Virus record (IMG/VR): IMGVR_UViG_3300030116_007024
Span: 34,141-98,140 of that record
Reading direction: 5' to 3' (one strand)
Length of the DNA: 64,000 nt
Source: a virus
Part shown: positions 57,123 through 64,000 of the stretch, one piece after another
Layout: every line of letters starts with the position of its first letter
How positions within the stretch are numbered: the stretch's first letter is position 1
Notes under the pieces: generated by a model
Databases searched by the model: none
Told to the model about the DNA's origin: nothing
The model's input: the letters and a program-made list of their open reading frames with translations, nothing else
Made by a program: the position numbers and the translations under genes

Positions 57123-59791
57123 TATGCTATCTCAAATAAACTTTCAAATGTTGTATTTTGTTGAGTTGCTTTTAAATCCCAGTTCATAACATTTAACAAA
57201 TTACTAATTTTGTTATCAATTATAGTTTCTTCCATTGCTCTGTGATCAAATGGTAAATCTTTAAACCATTGTGGTAAGTGCAATTCATCAATTGGAAGTG
57301 CTACAGATTTCATTTTCATTGGATTATCTTTAAGTTTACATACAATAGTTTTCATACCGTCTATAACTTCCATACTAAACTTATCGCTATATGCTTTACG
57401 TAATATATTCCAATTAATACCAGCCATAACATGTCCAACACCGCATCTACCTGTTTTGTTATATTCCTTTGTGTATGCCGTTAGTTTGTTAACACGTTTT
57501 GGTGTACCTTTTTCCCATCCAGGGCGTTCTTTAAACTTTTCTCTAAACTCTGTTATTTCTTGGAGTATTTCTTCTTCTTGCTTACCTTTTAGTACAGATA
57601 GTAATATATCTTCTAAAAATCTTTGCATAAATTCTGGTGTATCGCTACGCTTAAGATCTAAGCCCATGGCTTTTAGTTTTCCCGGTTTGCCGTCAGTGTC
57701 TTTACGATTACCTTCCTCATCATATACTAAAATACCATATCGTTTTTTGGTAATAAACAAACCACGTTCTCCACATATCTCTCTACCTGCTTTAATAATA
57801 GCACCATTTTCTCTTGTTGTATGAAATGCTTTATTCATAAATTCTGGAAACGTGTCATTGACTTGTTCGCATATTGCATCATAAACTTCAACTACTGATT
57901 CTTTATTCCATTTAATTTTGCCGTTATCGATATCTTCTTTCCATGGAATTGTTGCTGAAAAATAACAACTATCAGTATCACCATATATAATGCCGTCGCC
58001 AACGTGATCATATTTGCCAGCAATAAATTCATTTACTTTACTAGCCATATGTTTAACAATACTTCTACCACAAAGTGTAGTGCTTTGTCCTATCCTCATA
58101 TCAAAAAATCTTGAACCTGGATTTAATAAAGCACCATATAAACTATTTAGATTAATTTTCTTTACAAGTTGTCTTTTATCCCAAAATCCTATTTGTTCTT
58201 TATCATTGGCGTCTATTGCTTCTTGCAAACTTTTTTGCATAACTTTACGCTCTGCATACCAACGTTCTAATAATCCTGGTATAATACCTTTTTTATCATA
58301 TCTAAATATTACACCATTTGCAGTTATACACCATGGCTTTCCACTATTAAATACAAGTTCATATATTTCAGCCCCAGTTAATCGCATCTTATCACCATTA
58401 ACAAAGATAACATCAACTTCATGTTGTTTATCTTGCTCCATTACATATTCATACTCTAATGTTGAAAAACGTGGTAACCATGCATCAGCAAAACTCATTT
58501 TCTTTTCATCACGTCCTTCAATCCGTCCTTGTATATAATCTTTTGTATAATACGGATCTATGTGTGCAACAATAGTTTCTGGACTCATATTTAATGCACG
58601 AATTGCAGATGGATATAGACTGTTTATATCCATGGAACCAATCCATTCCCATAGTCCAGGTTTTGGATATGCTACATATGCACCAGCGGCCGTTACTGCT
58701 TCTCCGTGATCTTTTTTATCTGGAACTTGTACACCTAATGCATGTGATTCGTTAATAATTGCTTGATCACTAACTGCAACCGCACCTAATGTTGTTTTTA
58801 ACAATACAGTATTAGCATGAGCAAGTACATTATGTAAATCTATATAACGAAGTTTTTTATCTATTTTAACAAGCATCTCAGTATCTTGTCTGTTGTATGC
58901 TATAAACTTTTCAAAATCATTGTTATATAATTGATCAAGTGTACCTTCGTATGGTACTTTGTTTTCACCAATTTCAACTTCGCCAATAAAATCTAATCTA
59001 TAAGAATGATGCTCATGGAATGTGTTTTTTCTATATAGTTGCAAATAATCTAAATGTACTCTTCCTATCAAATCAAATGTTTCTTGTAGTCGTCCATAAT
59101 TTTCATACTCACGTTTAATTGGATATTTTTGCCATAAACAAAATCCTCGTGTGCGTTCTTTGCCTAATAGCATTGTTACCCGATTAACTATGTATGGTAT
59201 ATCAAAACCTTCTGAATTCCAACCACTTAATATATCAGCATCTTCTATTAATGCAAGAAAATGTTCTAACATTTCTTCTTCGCTATTGCAAAGAATAGTG
59301 TCCTCAAACTTATTACAAATTTTTTCTGCTTGCGTTTTGTCAAGTGTTTTTGGAGCAAGACAAAGTGTTACTAATTTGTCTATCCAATCAAGTCCTAATG
59401 TAATTGCGGTTATTTTAGCAAATGGATTAGATGGATCTGCAAATCCTCTTTCACTATCAAAATCAACTTCGATATCAAAAAAACATGTATGGAGTTTTGC
59501 GGTTGCACCGTCTATGTAATTTTCACTTAAACATTGAAAGATTGGATTAATATCACTTTCAAATAACGTCTTGTTACTTAATAGTTTACGCTCTTTTCTA
59601 AATGCTTTTGTGCTATTGCATTGAACCCGTTGAAGTGGGTCACCGTAGATGCTTTTAAATTTACCTTTGGGATCTGTATAATAAAATGTATATTTGGCAG
59701 GGTATGTTTTATATTCTCTTTTGTTTTTTGTGCGTTCTACTACTTCAATACAATCTCTATCTCTATCAAAAAATGCGTCAATATAGCTCAT
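57122..59791 (-). CDS. 43: Family B DNA polymerase (T4 gp43-like)
   Basis: 889 residues. Exonuclease motifs: FFDIEVD at 104-110 (Exo I), GWNSEGFDIPY at 190-200 (Exo II), YNRQDTEML at 299-307 (Exo III). Polymerase motifs: DINSLYPS at 388-395 (A), KKINLNSLYGAL at 544-555 (B), YGDTDS at 603-608 (C). The C-terminal TTFESLFEIA resembles the clamp-binding tail of gp43. Both proofreading and polymerase active sites look complete. The replicative polymerase of the phage. Confidence 0.95.
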   Translation of the reverse strand: MSYIDAFFDRDRDCIEVVERTKNKREYKTYPAKYTFYYTDPKGKFKSIYGDPLQRVQCNSTKAFRKERKLLSNKTLFESDINPIFQCLSENYIDGATAKLHTCFFDIEVDFDSERGFADPSNPFAKITAITLGLDWIDKLVTLCLAPKTLDKTQAEKICNKFEDTILCNSEEEMLEHFLALIEDADILSGWNSEGFDIPYIVNRVTMLLGKERTRGFCLWQKYPIKREYENYGRLQETFDLIGRVHLDYLQLYRKNTFHEHHSYRLDFIGEVEIGENKVPYEGTLDQLYNNDFEKFIAYNRQDTEMLVKIDKKLRYIDLHNVLAHANTVLLKTTLGAVAVSDQAIINESHALGVQVPDKKDHGEAVTAAGAYVAYPKPGLWEWIGSMDINSLYPSAIRALNMSPETIVAHIDPYYTKDYIQGRIEGRDEKKMSFADAWLPRFSTLEYEYVMEQDKQHEVDVIFVNGDKMRLTGAEIYELVFNSGKPWCITANGVIFRYDKKGIIPGLLERWYAERKVMQKSLQEAIDANDKEQIGFWDKRQLVKKINLNSLYGALLNPGSRFFDMRIGQSTTLCGRSIVKHMASKVNEFIAGKYDHVGDGIIYGDTDSCYFSATIPWKEDIDNGKIKWNKESVVEVYDAICEQVNDTFPEFMNKAFHTTRENGAIIKAGREICGERGLFITKKRYGILVYDEEGNRKDTDGKPGKLKAMGLDLKRSDTPEFMQRFLEDILLSVLKGKQEEEILQEITEFREKFKERPGWEKGTPKRVNKLTAYTKEYNKTGRCGVGHVMAGINWNILRKAYSDKFSMEVIDGMKTIVCKLKDNPMKMKSVALPIDELHLPQWFKDLPFDHRAMEETIIDNKISNLLNVMNWDLKATQQNTTFESLFEIA

Positions 59792-60816
59792 AATTTTTCA
59801 TGCATTACATATTTGTCTAATAAGTTTACTATACTTTCGTTTGGTTGTAAACCTAAAAATACTAATATGCCATACAAAGTCTCTGCTTTCATTATTTTGC
59901 CTGCGGTTGTTTTAGGCGTTCTGTATAAATCATCATAAAAAACATTATATATTTCCCACCAGTTTTCATTAAATGATGGTGCTACAATATCTGTAAAATT
60001 TAAACCTAAGTACTCTAAGTAACCACCAGGATAGTTAAAGTTTTTATCTAATATTTCGTCTAATTCGTTTTTATCAGAATTTACATCTACTTCCCAACGA
60101 GTTAACTTATTGTAATCAATTTTGTCACCAACTCTAATTTTGTTGTTATAGTTTTTAATCAACGAATTGATGTTACCTATATTTAAATCTGATGGCGTTT
60201 TAGGAAGTATTTTAACAACTTTTGCATTCTCAAAATATCTTAGTGTTTGAGTTATATCTAAATGTAATGCAGTTAAATAAACCTCGTACCCATCATCCTT
60301 TGCTCTATTTGCATAATGTGTTATTTCGTTTGCATGTTCTAGAGGATTTTCTAGTTGCCAAAAATGATCTTGTTCGACTGCTTGCAATTCTATAGTGTCA
60401 AAATCACTAATACATTTTCCTCCCTCTCCAAACTCTAATTGTTTATCGTTATATAAATGATTGTATATAAGTGTAGATAAGAAATCCCCACCCATACCAA
60501 CTGGTGCTTGAACAAATATAGTAGGAGTTTTAATTATAAACTTTTTATATAACCATGGACTGGTTTCTAACTCAATTTCCGAGTCCATTACTATTAAAAA
60601 ATCTTCAAATGTGTTATCTAGTTGATTTACAAATAATTCAGGAGTAAACCAATGATTAACTGTCCATGGTTTATCTAAAAAATATCGTTCTTTTAAAAAA
60701 TGATACAGTATTGCTTGAAAATACCTATCCATATCTTTAAGGGACTTAGGAATAGTAACACCAAGTCCCTTCATATAATTTGTGGTATTATTAATAATAC
60801 TTGTGGTATCAATCAT
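59788..60816 (-). CDS. Hypothetical protein with P-loop-like segment
   Basis: 342 residues. Near residue 100, TPTIFVQAPVGMGGDFLSTLIYNHL resembles a nucleotide-binding turn, similar to FLFVAFEQGAGGHAYC in 30964-31617. A later VVKILPKTPSDLN and a helical C-terminus (AETLYGILVFLGLQPNESI) follow. The sulfotransferase-like class is the closest guess, weakly. Overlaps gp43 by 4 bases and the DsbA-like gene by 4 bases. Confidence 0.6.
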   Translation of the reverse strand: MIDTTSIINNTTNYMKGLGVTIPKSLKDMDRYFQAILYHFLKERYFLDKPWTVNHWFTPELFVNQLDNTFEDFLIVMDSEIELETSPWLYKKFIIKTPTIFVQAPVGMGGDFLSTLIYNHLYNDKQLEFGEGGKCISDFDTIELQAVEQDHFWQLENPLEHANEITHYANRAKDDGYEVYLTALHLDITQTLRYFENAKVVKILPKTPSDLNIGNINSLIKNYNNKIRVGDKIDYNKLTRWEVDVNSDKNELDEILDKNFNYPGGYLEYLGLNFTDIVAPSFNENWWEIYNVFYDDLYRTPKTTAGKIMKAETLYGILVFLGLQPNESIVNLLDKYVMHEKL

Positions 60817-61070
60817 GCGGTTCTGCCAACTTGTGTAAGAACATCTTCAAGTTCTTCCATTTCGTCTTTGGCTTTTTGTAATTCTGCTTTATGTGCTACA
60901 CGAATTGCTTTATTAAGTGTAGCAGGTTTCATATCAAGTTCTTGTGCTACGGCTTTAACTGTATCGCTTAAACCTTCACGCAAGTCTTTAATTTCTTGAG
61001 ATACTTGTACACCTTCATTAATAACTTGCTTCAACTTAGCAAGGTCAGTTTGTCCAAATGCTCTAGTCAT
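60813..61070 (-). CDS. Small dsDNA-binding protein, DsbA-like
   Basis: 85 residues, helical: LAKLKQVINEGVQVSQEIKDLREGLSDTVKAVAQELDMKPATLNKAIRVAHKAEL. The layout matches small T4 DsbA-type proteins of T4-like phages, which bind late promoter DNA. AAGGAACT precedes the ATG and a tandem early/late promoter is upstream. Identity is from pattern memory. Confidence 0.55.
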   Translation of the reverse strand: MTRAFGQTDLAKLKQVINEGVQVSQEIKDLREGLSDTVKAVAQELDMKPATLNKAIRVAHKAELQKAKDEMEELEDVLTQVGRTA

Positions 61071-61095
61071 AGTTCCTTTTTGATAAATGTTTACC

Positions 61096-61133
61096 TATTT
61101 ATATAGTGTAACATATGTTATAAACTATGTCAA
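61096..61133 (-). promoter_or_regulatory. Overlapping sigma70-type and T4-late promoters
   Basis: Minus strand: TTGACA (61133-61128), 17-base spacer, TACACT (61110-61105), immediately followed by a perfect TATAAATA (61103-61096). Both face the gene starting at 61070; the late element is 26 bases before its ATG. The gene may be expressed in both phases. Confidence 0.6.
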
Positions 61134-61136
61134 ATA

Positions 61137-61616
61137 TTATTTTGGTTTCCAAGGCAAATATCTTCCTTTGGTTTTCTTATTAATAATCAAACCAATGTGG
61201 CGATTTGATCCATCTTTTTTGTATGAACAATGTACCCAACCACTATTAGGATCGCCTGTAGGATCATGAAATTCTAAAATAATTTGATCAAAATCTAAAT
61301 TTCTATAACACCAAGATGCTAATTCTAAATTAGATAATCCATTAATTTCAAAATCAGCGGCTTCGCCCTTTGCGTGTTGAGATTTAGCAGAACTTCCTAC
61401 TGCCTTACATAATTCAACTGATCTAAAACCTGAATTAATTCTTACGGATTTTTTAAAATTATCTCTAACAGGTTGAAGAATATTGCAACAAAGATTAGTT
61501 AAGTTTACAATCTCTTCCATAGTAGGATCATTTGATATGTTTTTTCTGATAGCCGTATCAGAAAAAGTCATTTCCCTTAAAGAAAAGTTTTTTGATAATT
61601 TAATTTTACTACTCAT
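61137..61616 (-). CDS. M15-family peptidase (endolysin-like)
   Basis: 159 residues. INSGFRSVELCKAVG, SSAKSQHAKGEAADFEI (H and D zinc ligands) and PNSGWVHCSYKK (terminal His ligand) match the D-Ala-D-Ala carboxypeptidase/M15 fold. Phage members cleave peptidoglycan stems, acting as endolysins or virion lysins. No signal peptide. Overlaps the next gene by 4 bases. Confidence 0.85.
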   Translation of the reverse strand: MSSKIKLSKNFSLREMTFSDTAIRKNISNDPTMEEIVNLTNLCCNILQPVRDNFKKSVRINSGFRSVELCKAVGSSAKSQHAKGEAADFEINGLSNLELASWCYRNLDFDQIILEFHDPTGDPNSGWVHCSYKKDGSNRHIGLIINKKTKGRYLPWKPK

Positions 61617-61951
61617 GTTGGTATTTTTATTCCTGCTATATTAAGTAAAGATCTGCCCATTGTAAGTGCTTCATCCACTACATAATCAACATTCTCTTTA
61701 GGTATGTCAAATTCATTACATGCATACTCAAGTAACTCGTCCCATTCTTCGTCACTTAAATCTACAACTTCCGGAATAACATCATCTATGTTATCTATTG
61801 CCGGAGCCAATTTTTTTATCGGCTCGATAAAGTTTTTAGCATCCCATAAATCAATATCATTATCTTCTAAACTCACTTGAACTGCTTTTATAAGTGAAAA
61901 AACAAATGCTAATAATTCTTTTATTTCTTTAATACCTTTTTCGTCTGCCAT
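61613..61951 (-). CDS. Hypothetical protein
   Basis: 112 residues, acidic and helical (KEIKELLAFVFSLIKAVQVSLEDNDIDLWDAKNFIEPI; EVVDLSDEEWDELLEYACNEF). No family recognised. Located between the lysin and two further small genes, next to the putative structural gene; it ends ATGA-coupled. Confidence 0.7.
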   Translation of the reverse strand: MADEKGIKEIKELLAFVFSLIKAVQVSLEDNDIDLWDAKNFIEPIKKLAPAIDNIDDVIPEVVDLSDEEWDELLEYACNEFDIPKENVDYVVDEALTMGRSLLNIAGIKIPT

Positions 61952-62260
61952 TTAAGGTCCTTTCACTACATCAATTTCTCTGGTATTTGGATCGAAACTT
62001 ACCGTAAAATTTATTTCTATCGGTTTAAAAGTTCCGTCTGTATTTACAATAGGTAATTTTCCTTCTACTGCACCTTGTAATGCATCTTTTGCATTTTCAA
62101 AAGTATGTGCTGGATCATCTGCGATTATTTTATCTAATTCGTCTTTTGCATCATCAGGAAGAATATTTTCAATCATGTCTTCGACATGTTCTTTTGCTAG
62201 ATTTTGTGCCTTGTCCATTACAAGACCGGAAATAACGTTGAATAATAATGTTGGTAACAT
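61952..62260 (-). CDS. Hypothetical protein
   Basis: 102 residues beginning MLPTLLFNVISGLVMDKAQNLA (amphipathic or weak membrane helix), then an acidic region with DDPAHTFENAKDALQGAVEG and VDVVKGP-like end. No family recognised. Adjoins the previous gene without a gap. Confidence 0.65.
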   Translation of the reverse strand: MLPTLLFNVISGLVMDKAQNLAKEHVEDMIENILPDDAKDELDKIIADDPAHTFENAKDALQGAVEGKLPIVNTDGTFKPIEINFTVSFDPNTREIDVVKGP

Positions 62261-62293
62261 GTTTCCTCTTTAATTTTCTGTTAGTACAGATTT

Positions 62294-64000
62294 TTAAACT
62301 GCATATTTTTTGCCGTTCCAGACAAAATATTTAAGTGTTTTACCATTTTTTAATTTCATGGTTTTTAAATTAGCAGAATCTTTTTTCGCTTGTGCAAATG
62401 CTTGTTTAAACGTATTTTTAATTAATCCTGCTTTTATCATTAATGCTTGTTCTGCTTTAGAGTACTTACTATATTTTTTACTCTTTGCTTTTATTTTTGC
62501 AAGCATGTCTTGTTCTTCTTTACTATAATTAGGTTTTTCTGCTTTTATAGAACCTACTGCTTTTGATATTGCACTTCCAACTTTTTGACCTGTTTGTTTT
62601 GCTTTAATATCGTTTACATTAACTTCTGGTGCTTTTGCTTTTGCTACTTCGTCGGGTAAATTAACTATTGGTTCTTTATAGCCGTAATGACCAGGGTCTT
62701 TATGTTGAGGCACTCCGGTGACTTTTAATGTATTGCCTTCCCATTCTCCTCCGGGTTGCATTGTCTTTAACCTTTTAATTTCAGAAGGATCTAAGTTTTT
62801 AGTTTTTTTACCTAAGGATGTTTTACCTCTAATTGCTCCACCTGATTTAGGTAGGTTTTCTTTATCTGTTGCCCAATTTCTATACTTTGCTAGCCATTTA
62901 TCTATAGGACCTTCTACTATCATAGTACCTTTTAAAATAGCAGATTCGTTTGCCGCAACCATTGCTTCAGTTTGTGCTAATGTACTGAATACATAATTTT
63001 TAAAAGCAGTTTTGCGATCATCGGGTGCATTTTTCATTGCCGTTCTTACTTGTGATATACTATTTTTTACTGTTTCTAATTGATTTGTATATCCTTGTGG
63101 TACTTGTGCATTACGTGGAAGTCTTTGTCTATATACATTTAATGTTTCCATTTTAGTCATTAAATCGTCAAGTACACTCTCAAAATCTGCTTTAGTATTC
63201 GGACCAACTGCAATATTTCCTGCGTTATCAAATGTAACAGGTAATATTTTTTCTTTATCATCATATGATGAATTCCAGATATTTTCATTACGTACTGTTA
63301 ATGGTTGTGGGCCTTTATCTAATTGTGCTTGAAATTCTGGGTTTGCAGTTACAAAATGTTGCGGTTGTATTCCTGCATTAATTTGTGCTTGTAATTCTGG
63401 TAATGTTGTTTCTGTTACTTTGTCGCTAAACAAATACTCAATTTGTTCTATTTTTGCATCCATTGGCGCATCTGACATCATTACTTGCGACATTTGTTGT
63501 AATGCTACTTGTCTATGTCTTCCTGCATCGACTTTATCTTGTGTATCAGGATCTATTGCTTTTGAAACTGCCGTAGTTGCCGCATATACATCATGCCCTA
63601 ATAATGCTACGTTAAGAATTGGCACAAGCGAAAGCCCAAGATAGGCGGCGCCTTTTTTGGCTGCCTGCTTTACCGTCTGCTTAAACATTGAATTACTTGC
63701 TGATGTAACAATGCCCATTTTCTCAAGAACTTCTTTTGATAATACTTGTTTTGCAACTTGTTCAGCAGTCTCTTGGCCTCCTATTTTTATTGATTGTGAT
63801 CCAGCAAGTGGGTTGGTTGTACTAATTTTTACGCCATCTGCTTGTTTTGCAATTTGGCTAGCATTTACTTGAGCTTGTTGCTGGACTACTTTAGGAGGTA
63901 ATTGTGTTGGATTTTGTATTTCCTTTGCTATCATTTCATCAGTAATTCCAGTTACCTTACCTTGTCGTGCAAATCTCTCAAGAGCATCTTTTTCTTGATC
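62294..64000 (-). CDS. Large hypothetical protein, N-terminus beyond window
   Basis: The frame is open to the right edge: it continues upstream of the ATG at 63934 through DQEKDALERFARQGKVTG with no stop, so the true start lies outside. At least 569 residues are seen. A hydrophobic stretch AYLGLSLVPILNVALLGHDVYAAT is followed by long Gln/Lys-rich helices and a Lys-rich C-terminus (SKKYSKYSKAEQALMIKAG). It may be a virion or injected protein; no family recognised. Confidence 0.65.
   Translation of the reverse strand, partial: DQEKDALERFARQGKVTGITDEMIAKEIQNPTQLPPKVVQQQAQVNASQIAKQADGVKISTTNPLAGSQSIKIGGQETAEQVAKQVLSKEVLEKMGIVTSASNSMFKQTVKQAAKKGAAYLGLSLVPILNVALLGHDVYAATTAVSKAIDPDTQDKVDAGRHRQVALQQMSQVMMSDAPMDAKIEQIEYLFSDKVTETTLPELQAQINAGIQPQHFVTANPEFQAQLDKGPQPLTVRNENIWNSSYDDKEKILPVTFDNAGNIAVGPNTKADFESVLDDLMTKMETLNVYRQRLPRNAQVPQGYTNQLETVKNSISQVRTAMKNAPDDRKTAFKNYVFSTLAQTEAMVAANESAILKGTMIVEGPIDKWLAKYRNWATDKENLPKSGGAIRGKTSLGKKTKNLDPSEIKRLKTMQPGGEWEGNTLKVTGVPQHKDPGHYGYKEPIVNLPDEVAKAKAPEVNVNDIKAKQTGQKVGSAISKAVGSIKAEKPNYSKEEQDMLAKIKAKSKKYSKYSKAEQALMIKAGLIKNTFKQAFAQAKKDSANLKTMKLKNGKTLKYFVWNGKKYAV

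Noticed and set aside
57456-63872. Plus-strand open frames of 70-170 codons opposite the polymerase, DpdA and the large last gene.
   Set aside because: They lie antisense to genes with clear family motifs, have no ribosome-binding sites and show low-complexity Ser/Leu-rich composition typical of shadow frames.
1-64000. tRNA genes, CRISPR arrays, rRNA and insertion sequences.
   Set aside because: No cloverleaf, regular spaced repeats, transposase or terminal inverted repeats were recognised by eye; almost all DNA is covered by genes. A covariance-model scan could still find a tRNA.

Overview
The window looks like part of a large, AT-rich, T4-like marine myovirus genome. It carries a T4-type family B DNA polymerase (gp43-like) and sliding clamp (gp45-like), an RNase H/5'-3' exonuclease-like protein, ThyX, a DsbA-like small DNA-binding protein, TATAAATA-type late promoter candidates and strong sigma70-type promoters. 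Genes are packed with ATGA or TAATG start/stop overlaps. Low GC and similarity of many small proteins to those I remember from T4-like cyanophages and pelagiphages suggest a marine bacterial host, possibly SAR11-like; this is inference. No capsid or tail genes are recognised here, so the window is an early/accessory segment of a longer genome.

Layout. (1) 1-442: the start of a minus-strand gene running off the left edge. (2) 485-20331: 21 plus-strand genes in one tightly coupled run: SGNH-like hydrolase, several 2-oxoglutarate/Fe(II) oxygenases, glycine-amidinotransferase-like enzyme, sulfotransferase-like P-loop protein, three N-terminal-twitch radical SAM proteins, PLP enzyme, another radical SAM, nitroreductase, asparagine-synthase-like ATPase and a GNAT. 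It reads like a small-molecule or surface/macromolecule-modification cluster. (3) 20321-24794 minus: oxygenase, P-loop protein, methyltransferase, then a TctC-like periplasmic receptor and TctA-like permease. (4) 24891-28071: one small minus-strand gene, then plus-strand radical SAM-SPASM, GNAT, short AMP-binding enzyme, GNAT-like protein and a small protein. (5) 28073-38568 minus: QueC, three accessory proteins, an oxygenase, desaturase, ThyX, a MoxR ATPase/VWA pair, and an NMNAT-like and a kinase-like gene. (6) 38647-40528 plus: a small gene and a radical SAM/TauD cassette bracketed by a 27-bp direct repeat. (7) 40521-64000 minus: Cys-rich microprotein, holin-like protein, exported HtrA-type protease, nuclease, QueE, FolE, radical SAM/twitch genes, glycosyltransferase, QueD, DpdA-like transglycosylase, clamp, phosphoesterase, HIT protein, DNA polymerase, DsbA-like protein, M15 peptidase and a large partial gene.

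How the genes work together. FolE, QueD, QueE and QueC together form the route from GTP to preQ0, and a TGT/DpdA-like protein is the likely enzyme placing it in DNA, so the phage probably replaces some genomic guanines with 7-deazaguanines. Polymerase, clamp, nuclease and ThyX serve replication. The TctA/TctC pair, desaturase and HtrA-type protease act at the envelope. The 20-kb block is the least explained part and the best candidate for an undescribed system. No tRNA, CRISPR array or insertion sequence was recognised by eye; no similarity searches were possible.
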